Shown here: positions 1-5,580 of the stretch, one piece after another | How the letters are laid out: each line of letters opens with the position of its first letter | How positions within the stretch are numbered: position 1 is the first letter of the stretch | From: Reyranella sp. | Lineage (GTDB): Bacteria; Pseudomonadota; Alphaproteobacteria; Reyranellales; Reyranellaceae | DNA: 5,716 nucleotides | NCBI GenBank assembly: GCA_030681635.1 | Contig: JAUXRT010000275.1 | Coordinates: forward strand, 1 to 5,716 | Direction of reading: 5' to 3' | Notes under the pieces: generated by a model | The model's input: the letters and a program-made list of their open reading frames with translations, nothing else | Database searches by the model: none | What the model was told of the DNA's origin: nothing | Position numbers and translations under genes: made by a program

Positions 1-481
1 GCAGGGCCAGCATGTAGGAATGGCTGTCGACGATGCCGGTGGCGGGCGACAGCAACGCCGCCGTGCAGACCAGGTTGGGTTCCATCGCCTTTGCCTCGTC
101 GGCGCCGAGCAGGCGCATGCCCTCGACGCCGTTGGCCTCGGCGCGGCCCTTGATCTCGGCGAGCTTCTCGCTCTCGGCGGCATTGGTCGCCACGATCAGC
201 TTGCCGCAATTGCGATGCGGCACCCCATGCTCGGCGCAATAGGCATAGAGCAGGTGGCGGCCTTCGACGCAGGTCCGCGCCATCAGGCTGCCCTTGGGAT
301 AATAGATGCCGGCGTGGATGACCTCGGAATTGCGCGAACTGGTCTCGGTGCCGATGCCTTCGGCGGCCTCCACCACGATGACCTCACGGCCGGCAAGGGC
401 AAGGGCGCGGGCGACAGCAAGGCCCACGACGCCTGCACCGATCACAACGCAGTCGACAGTTTCGAACGGGGACGAACTCAT
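1..481 (-). CDS. FAD-dependent oxidoreductase, L-2-hydroxyglutarate dehydrogenase/oxidase-like (partial, N-terminal part)
   Basis: Reading the minus strand from the ATG at 481-479 gives an open frame of 160 codons that runs off the left edge, so the C-terminal half or more is missing. The protein opens with a Rossmann FAD-binding fold: VVIGAGVVG at residues 12-20 gives the GxGxxG dinucleotide loop, and E38 at the end of the second strand is the usual ribose-binding acidic residue. TSSRNSEVIHAGIYYP (about 47-62) is the pattern characteristic of the L2HGDH/LhgO-like group of the DAO superfamily, which oxidises 2-hydroxy acids such as L-2-hydroxyglutarate at a flavin. An upstream ATG at 489 is out of frame and meets a stop at once, so 481 is the best start; the SD is only a weak GGGGG run. 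The gene is divergent from the operon that begins at 537. The substrate is inferred from family resemblance; another 2-hydroxy or amino acid is possible. Confidence 0.85.
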   Translation of the reverse strand, partial: MSSSPFETVDCVVIGAGVVGLAVARALALAGREVIVVEAAEGIGTETSSRNSEVIHAGIYYPKGSLMARTCVEGRHLLYAYCAEHGVPHRNCGKLIVATNAAESEKLAEIKGRAEANGVEGMRLLGADEAKAMEPNLVCTAALLSPATGIVDSHSYMLAL

Positions 482-494
482 GCCCCCATGCTAG

Positions 495-529
495 AACCCG
501 CCGTTCTTTTAGTCACGAAAAGGCGGGTT
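495..529. repeat. Perfect 8-bp inverted repeat in the divergent intergenic region
   Basis: AACCCGCC at 495-502 is matched by its exact reverse complement GGCGGGTT at 522-529, with a 19-nt spacer. It lies between the two divergent starts (481 on minus, 537 on plus). The right arm contains the only SD-like purine stretch for the plus-strand SDR gene (AAGGCGGG, about 9 nt before the ATG). It could be an operator shared by both genes or an RNA hairpin that hides the SD. No convincing -35/-10 pair is visible. It is not followed by a T-run, so it does not look like an intrinsic terminator. Confidence 0.45.
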
Positions 530-536
530 TCGCAGC

Positions 537-1295
537 ATGAAGGGCGCGTTGGTCTCCGGGGCGGGATTGCGGATCGGCCGTGCGCTGGCGATGGCGCTGG
601 CGGCCGATGGCTATTTCGTTTTCGTGCATCACAACCGCTCCGCCGCCGGCGCAAAGGCGACTGTGGCGGCCATCACCAAGGCGGGTGGTCGCGCCAAGGC
701 CGTGCGCGCCGACCTCTCGTCGGCCCGCCAGGCCGAAGCTCTGGTCGGCAAATGCCGGGTCCGCGGCGTGCGGCTCACCTGCCTGGTGAACAACGCCTCG
801 CTGTTCAAGCTCGATCGTGCCCCCACCGCCAGCGCCGCTGATTTCGACCTGCACATGGCGATCAACCTGCGTGCCCCATTGCTGCTGTCTCAGGCGCTGG
901 CGCGGCAGCTCCCGGAGGGCGAGACCGGCCTGATCGTGAACGTGCTCGACCAGAAGCTTTTCAATCTCAATCCGGATTTCCTGACCTACACCCTCTCCAA
1001 GATCGGGCTGCACGGGCTCACCACGCTTCTCGCCCAGTCGTTCGCGCCGCGTCTCAGGGTGGCCGGTATCGCCCCCGGTCTCACGCTGCGCAGCGGCAGC
1101 CAGACCGACGCCCGCTTTGCCGCCCAGCATGCCGCCAATCCGCTGGGCGTCGGCGTCACCACCGACGACCTGGTGCGGGCGCTCCGTTTTATCGTGGCGA
1201 CCCCGAGCTATACCGGCGATACGCTGCTCGTCGACAGCGGCGAGCATCTGACCGGACGGCCGCGCGACATCGCTTTCGACAAGAAGAAAAAGTGA
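537..1295 (+). CDS. SDR-family oxidoreductase, pteridine reductase (PTR1/FolM)-like
   Basis: This 252-residue classical-length short-chain dehydrogenase probably reduces a pterin with NADPH in the cytoplasm. The cofactor loop is SGAGLRIGRA (7-16). The second strand ends in HHNRS (31-35), resembling the HYHRS NADPH-binding segment of pteridine reductase PTR1. NNASLF (85-90) carries the NNAS-x-F form typical of PTR1/FolM proteins. The catalytic set appears to be D138, Y151 and K155 (YTLSK). As in PTR1, an Asp 13 residues before the Tyr replaces the usual SDR Ser. The C-terminus ends in a KKKK tail encoded by a purine-rich stretch. The start ATG at 537 has a modest SD (AAGGCGGG). folB begins 1 nt after the stop, which supports a pterin substrate such as dihydromonapterin, dihydrobiopterin or dihydrofolate. 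The family call is strong; the exact substrate is inferred. Confidence 0.88.
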   Translation: MKGALVSGAGLRIGRALAMALAADGYFVFVHHNRSAAGAKATVAAITKAGGRAKAVRADLSSARQAEALVGKCRVRGVRLTCLVNNASLFKLDRAPTASAADFDLHMAINLRAPLLLSQALARQLPEGETGLIVNVLDQKLFNLNPDFLTYTLSKIGLHGLTTLLAQSFAPRLRVAGIAPGLTLRSGSQTDARFAAQHAANPLGVGVTTDDLVRALRFIVATPSYTGDTLLVDSGEHLTGRPRDIAFDKKKK

Positions 1296-1296
1296 C

Positions 1297-1680
1297 ATGA
1301 CCTCCGAGATGGCCCCCGAGATGGAACGCCGCATCTTCATCCGCGACCTTCGACTGCAGGTCTCGATCGGGATTCACGACTTCGAGAAGGACGGGCCGCA
1401 GACCGTCGTCGTCAACGTCGATCTCCTGCTGGGTGCCGCCGAAGGCGCACACGGCGACAGGATCGCCAACGTACTGAACTACGATGTCGTGCACGACGGC
1501 ATCGTGGCGCTGGCCAAGAGCCGGCACTTCAACCTGCAGGAGACGCTGGTCGAGGCGATCCTGGACCTTTGCCTGGGCCAGCCCGGCGTGATCGAGGCGC
1601 GTGTCTCGACCGAGAAGCCCGACGTCTACAAGGATTGCCGCGTCGGCTACGAAGCGGTGCGCCGCCGCACCGCCGGCTGA
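1297..1680 (+). CDS. folB: Dihydroneopterin aldolase
   Basis: FolB cleaves 7,8-dihydroneopterin to 6-hydroxymethyl-7,8-dihydropterin and glycolaldehyde in folate synthesis; many FolB enzymes also epimerise dihydroneopterin to dihydromonapterin. The 127-residue product has the expected size, slightly extended at the N-terminus. Recognisable family segments are IRDLRLQVSIGIHDFEK (15-31), LNYDVVHDGI (60-69, with the conserved Tyr62), HFNLQETLVEAI (77-88, with substrate-binding Glu82), and STEKPDVYKDC (104-114, with catalytic Lys107 in the KP motif). The ATG at 1297 lies 1 nt beyond the SDR stop, which suggests translational coupling; in-frame ATGs at 1309 and 1321 are alternative starts, since conserved sequence begins only near residue 11. 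The aldolase call is secure. Whether its main role here is folate or tetrahydromonapterin is unknown. Confidence 0.93.
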   Translation: MTSEMAPEMERRIFIRDLRLQVSIGIHDFEKDGPQTVVVNVDLLLGAAEGAHGDRIANVLNYDVVHDGIVALAKSRHFNLQETLVEAILDLCLGQPGVIEARVSTEKPDVYKDCRVGYEAVRRRTAG

Positions 1681-1693
1681 GCCGGCGATCCGC

Positions 1694-2632
1694 GTGACCG
1701 ACCCGTCCACCGGCGCGCTCCGGCGCGCGACCCTGGTGCTGCTCCTGGCGGCGCTGATCTGGGGTTCGATGATTCCGGTGCTGGCGGCATTGGCGGAGCA
1801 TTACGACAAGTGGCTGCTGTCATGGGCACGCTATGTGCTCGGCCTGCCGGTGTTGTGGCTCGCGGTCCTGTGCAGCACGCCGCCCGCCGCTGCGCCGCGG
1901 CCGCTGCAGCCGGGCCGTCTGTTCCGCCTTGGGGCGGCGATGACGGCCTTCTCGGTGCTCTACACCTTCGGCGTCGCGAACGCCCATCCCGCCACGGCCG
2001 CCATCGTCCTGATGTGCGGGCCGATCTGGGCCACCATCCTGTCGCGCGTGCTGCTGCATGCCGTGCCGCCACCGGGATTCTATCTGACCCTCGTGCTGGT
2101 GGTCGGCGGCGGCGTGCTCGTCGTGCTGGGCACACCCGGGCGCGCCGGCGGCGGTCTCGGGATCGAGGGCGGCGAACTCCTGCTGGTGATCGCCCAGCTT
2201 TGCTGGAGCTGGTACTCGATCCGCGCCCAGCAATGGCTGGCCGATCGCGGCCAGATGGCGTTGTCGGCGCTGACCTCGAGCGTGGCGAGCGTACTGCTGG
2301 CCGTGGTCTGCCTCGTCGTCTGGGCAACAATCGGCCTCGACCTGCCGACGCGGGCGCCGACGCCGATCGAAGGCGGCATGCTGGTCTGGATCGGCGTGCT
2401 GGGTGTCGCCGTGGCGGTGCTGCTGTGGAACACCGGCGTGTCGCTGGTCGGCGTGCCGGTGGCCTCGCTGTTCTCCAACTCCGCACCGGTCTTTGCCATC
2501 GGTCTCGCCGCCCTGATGGGCTTCGAGCCGAGCTGGCTGCAGCTCGCGGGCGGCGCCGTCGTGATGGGCGGCATCGCGCAGTTGCAGATCCGCCAGATGC
2601 GGGCGGCGCGGGCCGCCCGGCGGGCAGGATGA
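1694..2632 (+). CDS. EamA/DMT-family transporter (first of tandem pair)
   Basis: The product is a predicted 312-residue inner-membrane protein with about ten hydrophobic segments in two EamA repeats (roughly 12-140 and 160-300), the standard architecture of drug/metabolite transporters. The first helix has the family LIWGS pattern (21-25). The second repeat begins near WSWYSIRAQQW (171-181) and later has a WNTGVSLVGVPVASLF stretch typical of the last helices. I chose the GTG at 1694, 13 bp after the folB stop. It leaves a short hydrophilic head before the first helix, whereas longer in-frame starts would lie inside folB and add a low-complexity tail. The next ATG (1768) falls within the first helix. 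The substrate cannot be read from sequence: members export amino acids, nucleosides, amines or other metabolites. Its stop overlaps the start of the next transporter gene. Confidence 0.87.
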   Translation: MTDPSTGALRRATLVLLLAALIWGSMIPVLAALAEHYDKWLLSWARYVLGLPVLWLAVLCSTPPAAAPRPLQPGRLFRLGAAMTAFSVLYTFGVANAHPATAAIVLMCGPIWATILSRVLLHAVPPPGFYLTLVLVVGGGVLVVLGTPGRAGGGLGIEGGELLLVIAQLCWSWYSIRAQQWLADRGQMALSALTSSVASVLLAVVCLVVWATIGLDLPTRAPTPIEGGMLVWIGVLGVAVAVLLWNTGVSLVGVPVASLFSNSAPVFAIGLAALMGFEPSWLQLAGGAVVMGGIAQLQIRQMRAARAARRAG

Positions 2633-3549
2633 TCGCCCGCGAGCACCGCCACCTGCTGGGCGCTTTCGCGGCCATGGTGTTCGTGGGCGTAAGCTGGGGC
2701 GCCAACGTGCCGGTGTCGAAGGTGATGCTGGGCTATTTCGACCTGGTCCCGATGTCGGCAATCCGGACGGCGGCGGGCGCCTTTATCCTGGCGGCGCTGG
2801 TGGCGATGATCGAGGGCGTGCGCGGACTCCGCATCGACATCGGCCTGCGCCGCTTCGCCCTGCTTGGCCTGATGATGAGCGGCTTCTTCGTGCTCTATAC
2901 GCTGGGTATCCAGTTCAGCAATCCGATCTCTGCGGCAGCGGTGCAGGTCGCGGGCCCGCTGGTTTCGGCGGTGACCGTTCGCATGCTGACCGGCGCCCGC
3001 TTCGATCCCGGCTTCGCCATCGCACTGGGGCTGACCCTGCTGGGCGGTGCGATCCTGGTTTCGGGCAGCCTCCTCGGCAGTGGTTCCGTCACCCTGGGCG
3101 GCGGCGAGATCGTGGTGCTGCTCTCCAACGCCCTGTGGACGCTCTACAGCCTCAAGGCGCAGGCGTGGTTCGAGCGGGCGAGTCAGCTTCACCGCACCTA
3201 TGTCGCGTCGCTGTCGGCCATGAGCTGGATGATGATGCTCACCCTCGTGCTGATCTGGCTGGGCTGGACACATTCGCCATTCACCGTGACCGACCCCTGG
3301 GCATGGACCCAGCTCCTGGCCGTCGCGGTGTTCGCGAGCGCCCTGGGCGGCTACTTCTGGAACGTGGGGGCGAGCCGCCTCGGGGTCGCCGTGGCCTCGC
3401 TCTGGGTGAACCTCGTGCCGTTCTTCGCCATATTGTGGTCAATGGCTTATGGCTTTATGCCCAATGCCTATCAGATCGTGGGCGGCCTCGTGGCATTGAG
3501 CGGCGTGGTCTACATGCAATGGCGCAAGCTGCAGACGACACACCGCTGA
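2629..3549 (+). CDS. EamA/DMT-family transporter (second of tandem pair)
   Basis: The product is a 306-residue inner-membrane protein with two EamA repeats and about ten membrane segments. The first helix carries VSWGAN (21-26). The centre has LWTLYSLKAQAW (169-180), which aligns within one residue of the matching segment in the upstream transporter. The late segment FWNVGASRLGVAVASLWVN likewise mirrors it. The two are therefore diverged paralogues of the same two-domain type. The ATG at 2629 overlaps the upstream stop in an ATGA junction, so translation is probably coupled. The frame stays open upstream inside the first transporter gene, but that part is a shadow reading of it, rich in Arg and Ala with no membrane segments. 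The substrate is unknown. Coupled synthesis raises the possibility of a heteromeric transporter, which is inference only. Confidence 0.9.
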   Translation: MIAREHRHLLGAFAAMVFVGVSWGANVPVSKVMLGYFDLVPMSAIRTAAGAFILAALVAMIEGVRGLRIDIGLRRFALLGLMMSGFFVLYTLGIQFSNPISAAAVQVAGPLVSAVTVRMLTGARFDPGFAIALGLTLLGGAILVSGSLLGSGSVTLGGGEIVVLLSNALWTLYSLKAQAWFERASQLHRTYVASLSAMSWMMMLTLVLIWLGWTHSPFTVTDPWAWTQLLAVAVFASALGGYFWNVGASRLGVAVASLWVNLVPFFAILWSMAYGFMPNAYQIVGGLVALSGVVYMQWRKLQTTHR

Positions 3550-3565
3550 GATAGACTTTCCGACG

Positions 3566-3997
3566 ATGACCAATCCCACACTCAAAACACATGGCTGCCG
3601 CTGGATCTCGGTCCCGGGCGCCGCCGATGCGCGCGGCCAGGTCAACTTCCTGGCGTTCGACGACAAGCTCGGCTTCGTGCCGAAGCGTCTTTTCTGGCTC
3701 CATCACATCGCGCCCGGCCAGTGGCGTGGCCGTCACGGCCATCTCGAATCGCACTTGGTCACCCTGCTGTTGAATGGTTCCTGCAAGGTTCACCTGGACG
3801 ACGGCAAGGTGAAGGAGACGGTGGTGCTCGACGATCCTTCGCGGGCTGTCCATATCGGCCCGCTCGTCTGGCATGAGCTCACGGATTTCACGCCGCAGGC
3901 GGTGATCCTGGTCATCGCCTCGACGCTTTACGACGAGGCCGAGTATCTGCGCGACTACGAGACCTTCAAGCGCGTAGCCGCGGGCAGGACGACATGA
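3566..3997 (+). CDS. Cupin sugar 3,4-ketoisomerase, FdtA/QdtA-like (WxcM-type)
   Basis: This 143-residue single-domain cupin has the length and layout of the dTDP-4-keto-6-deoxyglucose 3,4-ketoisomerases FdtA and QdtA, which move the keto group from C4 to C3 of a nucleotide-linked 6-deoxyhexose. Family segments in order: a degenerate ISVPGAADARGQVNFL start (14-29), PKRLFWLHHI (39-48), RGRHGH (54-59) with H57 and H59 at the position of the catalytic His pair in RGFHAH, LLNGSCKVHLDDG (68-80), then VHIGPLVWHELTDF and ASTLYDEAEYLRDYETF near the C-terminus. FdtA proteins usually read VYYI where this one has LFWL, so an aromatic position has changed. The start ATG at 3566 lies 16 bp after the transporter stop, with no clear SD. 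The stop overlaps the aminotransferase start by ATGA, and that partnership strongly supports the sugar role. Product stereochemistry (galacto or gluco) cannot be decided here. Confidence 0.82.
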   Translation: MTNPTLKTHGCRWISVPGAADARGQVNFLAFDDKLGFVPKRLFWLHHIAPGQWRGRHGHLESHLVTLLLNGSCKVHLDDGKVKETVVLDDPSRAVHIGPLVWHELTDFTPQAVILVIASTLYDEAEYLRDYETFKRVAAGRTT

Positions 3998-4059
3998 TCC
4001 CCTTTCTCGACATGAAGCCGATCTACGCCGAGTTGAAGCCGGAACTCGATGCCGCCTAG
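3994..4059 (+). pseudogene. Severed N-terminus of the DegT-family aminotransferase, ended by in-frame TAG
   Basis: The ATG at 3994 overlaps the ketoisomerase stop (ATGA) and encodes MIPFLDMKPIYAELKPELDAA, the classic opening of DegT/DnrJ/EryC1 aminotransferases. Codon 22 is TAG (4057-4059). After it, the same frame continues without shift as ARVMESGWYVLGKEVEAFE, exactly how these proteins continue. The stop is therefore a single nonsense codon inside an otherwise intact gene spanning 3994-5106 (370 residues if the TAG were a sense codon). One base change from TAC/TAT, TGG, TTG or CAG would produce it. Unless it is read through, the 21-residue peptide made here would be non-functional. Confidence 0.85.
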
Positions 4060-4065
4060 GCCCGC

Positions 4066-5106
4066 GTGATGGAGTCCGGCTGGTATGTGCTCGGCAAGGA
4101 GGTCGAGGCCTTTGAAGCCGAGTACGCGGCGTTCTGCGGCACGAAGCACTGTGTCGGGCTCGCCAACGGGCTGGAGGCGCTGGAGTTCGTGCTGCGCGCC
4201 TGGGGCGTCGGCCCCGGCGACGAGGTCATCGTGCCGTCCAACACCTACATCGCGACCTGGCTTGCGGTGACGGCAGTGGGCGCCAAGCCCGTGCCGGTGG
4301 AGCCGACACCCGCCGGTCCCAACATCGATCCCGACCGCATCGCCGAGGCGATCACGCCGCGCACCCGGGCGATCATGCCGGTGCATCTCTATGGCGAGCC
4401 GGCCGACATGGACGCCATCATGGCGCTGGCCGATCGTCAGGGGATCAAGGTGATCGAGGACGTGGCCCAGGCGCAGGGATCGAAGGTGCGTGGCCGGCGG
4501 GCCGGATCCATCGGCCATGCCGGCGCCCACAGCTTCTTCCCGACCAAGAACATCGGCGCCTATGGCGATGGCGGGGCGGTCACGACCGATGATCCCGGTC
4601 TTGCCGAGCGGCTGCGCGTGCTGCGCAATTACGGCAGCCGGGTGAAATACGTGAACCTGGAGCGCGGCTACAATTCACGGCTCGACGAGCTGCAGGCGGC
4701 CTTTCTGCGCGTCAAGCTGCCCAAGCTGGATGAGTGGAACGAGCGCCGCCGCCTGGTCGCCGCGCGCTACGACGACAAGCTGGCCGGCATCCCGGGCCTC
4801 GGTCTGCCGCGGGCGCCGCAATGGGCGGAGCCGGTGTGGCATCTCTACGTCGTCCGCATCCTCGATGGCGGGGGGCGTCGCGCCGACCTCGTCAAGGCGC
4901 TCGACAAGGCCGGCATCGGCTCGCTGATCCACTATCCCATCCCGCCCCATCTTCAGGAGGCTTACGCCGACTTGAAGCAGGGCAAGGGCAGCTATCCGCT
5001 GGCCGAGGAACTGGCGGAAACCGTCCTCAGCCTGCCGATGGGACCTCACGTCGAACCCGACACGGTGGACAAGGTCGCTGCCACCGTCCGTGCGGCGCTA
5101 AGCTAG
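4066..5106 (+). CDS. DegT/DnrJ/EryC1-family PLP-dependent sugar aminotransferase (open part after the internal stop)
   Basis: This frame encodes a fold-type I aminotransferase of the sugar aminotransferase group (FdtB/QdtB-like), which would transaminate a nucleotide 3-keto-6-deoxyhexose, the product expected from the adjacent ketoisomerase. From the GTG at 4066 it has 346 residues; the full-length frame from 3994 would have 370, normal for the family. Visible hallmarks, in full-length numbering, are ANGLEALEFVLRAWGVGPGDEVI, PSNTYIATWLAV, PVHLYGEPADMD, IEDVAQAQGS with the PLP-pyridine Asp156, and HSFFPTKNIGAYGDGGAV with the Schiff-base Lys185. NYGSRVKY, YNSRLDELQAAFLR and HYPIPPHLQEAY follow. 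The TAG at 4057-4059 removes the first 21 residues. Restart at GTG 4066 or ATG 4069, 6-9 nt after the stop, is possible but has no clear SD. No other lesion is seen, so it is either a very recent pseudogene, a sequence error, or expressed by reinitiation or readthrough. Confidence 0.85.
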   Translation: MMESGWYVLGKEVEAFEAEYAAFCGTKHCVGLANGLEALEFVLRAWGVGPGDEVIVPSNTYIATWLAVTAVGAKPVPVEPTPAGPNIDPDRIAEAITPRTRAIMPVHLYGEPADMDAIMALADRQGIKVIEDVAQAQGSKVRGRRAGSIGHAGAHSFFPTKNIGAYGDGGAVTTDDPGLAERLRVLRNYGSRVKYVNLERGYNSRLDELQAAFLRVKLPKLDEWNERRRLVAARYDDKLAGIPGLGLPRAPQWAEPVWHLYVVRILDGGGRRADLVKALDKAGIGSLIHYPIPPHLQEAYADLKQGKGSYPLAEELAETVLSLPMGPHVEPDTVDKVAATVRAALS

Positions 5107-5113
5107 CGTCGCG

Positions 5114-5422
5114 TTACATCCGGCTGAATTCCGGGCTCGAACTGATGCCCCGATAGTTGCGCTGATAGTCCCAGTAGCCGTCGTAGGTTCTCGCTGAGGA
5201 AGATTGCGGCGCCGGATAGGTATAGTAGCTCGTGTTTTGGTAGTAGCCCGGCGGCGCCGATGCGTAGCGGGGCGCCGGCGAGTAGGCATAGTTCGGCGAT
5301 TGAGACGCGTAGCCATAACCCGGCGCTTGATAGGCGTTGCTGCGCGCGTAGTAAGGGTCCGACGCGCACCCTCCGGCGGCCGCGGCAAGTGCCGCCACCG
5401 CCACGATACCGATGGATCTCAT
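5114..5422 (-). CDS. Small tyrosine-rich lipoprotein of unknown function
   Basis: The 102-residue product begins with a short n-region and an Ala-rich hydrophobic stretch ending in AAGGC, a lipobox variant with Cys19 as the likely lipidated residue (MRSIGIVAVAALAAAAGGC). This predicts export by Sec and anchoring to a membrane in the envelope. The mature part is low in complexity and contains 17 Tyr with many Pro, Ser, Ala and Gly. It is arranged as loose YGYAS / NYAYS / PGYYQ / SYYTYP units, with no recognisable enzymatic domain. The start ATG (5422-5420) is supported by a strong SD, AAAGGAGG, 6 nt upstream. The gene is convergent with the aminotransferase; the stop codons are 7 bp apart and no terminator fits between them. 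Similar small Tyr-rich lipoproteins are commonly annotated as hypothetical in alphaproteobacteria. I do not recognise a function. Confidence 0.82.
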   Translation of the reverse strand: MRSIGIVAVAALAAAAGGCASDPYYARSNAYQAPGYGYASQSPNYAYSPAPRYASAPPGYYQNTSYYTYPAPQSSSARTYDGYWDYQRNYRGISSSPEFSRM

Positions 5423-5428
5423 GGTGGG

Positions 5429-5436
5429 CCTCCTTT
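5429..5436 (-). promoter_or_regulatory. Strong Shine-Dalgarno of the lipoprotein gene
   Basis: On the minus strand AAAGGAGG lies 6 nt before the ATG at 5422. It is the best SD in the window and fixes this start; the operon genes have weak ones. The frame of the lipoprotein is thereby preferred over the overlapping minus-strand frame that runs from 5507. Confidence 0.8.
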
Positions 5437-5475
5437 GCTGTCACAGGAGTCAACTCGACTGCTGGTCGGTTGTTC

Positions 5476-5489
5476 CTGTGCAGGCACAG
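5476..5489. repeat. Short palindrome upstream of the lipoprotein gene
   Basis: CTGTGC-AG-GCACAG is a perfect palindrome of two 6-bp arms with a 2-bp spacer, 54 bp upstream of the lipoprotein start. Its left part (TCCTGTG, 5474-5480) can alternatively pair with CACAGGA at 5442-5448, forming a leader hairpin. It could be a dimeric regulator site or simply chance; no promoter boxes are clear around it. Confidence 0.35.
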
Positions 5490-5511
5490 ACAACACCCTT
5501 TGGCCACAATC

Positions 5512-5525
5512 CGTCCCTCGGGACG
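5512..5525. repeat. Second short palindrome upstream of the lipoprotein gene
   Basis: CGTCCC-TC-GGGACG has the same geometry as the palindrome at 5476-5489 (6-bp arms, 2-bp spacer) but a different sequence; the two centres are 36 bp apart. The 2-nt spacer is too short for a stable RNA loop with all pairs closed, so a protein-binding site in DNA is the more natural reading. Chance occurrence is not excluded. Confidence 0.3.
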
Positions 5526-5580
5526 CCTAGAGTCTTTCCGATTGAGATCGAATCATTTCAGACTTCTTTGACACCACAGA

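Noticed and set aside
20..841. Plus-strand open frame across the oxidoreductase and the start of the SDR
   Set aside because: It is antisense to a clear FAD-binding protein and out of frame with the SDR; the product is Arg-rich, low in complexity and without domains.
1281..1296. Poly-purine run at the SDR end as a possible slippage site
   Set aside because: The run aagaagaaaaag ends just before the in-frame TGA and folB starts 1 nt later; no alternative product of interest would result, and a weak SD role for folB is a simpler reading.
1601..1693. Upstream in-frame extension of the first DMT transporter, starting inside folB
   Set aside because: It overlaps folB coding sequence and adds an Arg/Ala/Pro-rich head with no membrane character; GTG 1694 just after the folB stop fits much better.
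1810..2628. Long open extension upstream of the second DMT transporter
   Set aside because: It is a shadow frame over the first transporter: Arg/Ala-rich, no domain, and the ATGA overlap at 2629 gives a normal start.
2080..3273. Long minus-strand open frame of 397 codons opposite the transporters
   Set aside because: High-GC antisense shadow with His/Arg/Gln-rich composition and no recognisable fold, covering two clear plus-strand membrane proteins.
3971..3980. Apparent TAG in cgcgtagccg near the end of the ketoisomerase
   Set aside because: It is out of frame there; codons read CGC GTA GCC, and the real stop is the TGA at 3995-3997.
5103..5507. Minus-strand frame overlapping the lipoprotein in another phase
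   Set aside because: The lipoprotein frame has a signal peptide, lipobox and perfectly spaced SD; the other frame has none of these.
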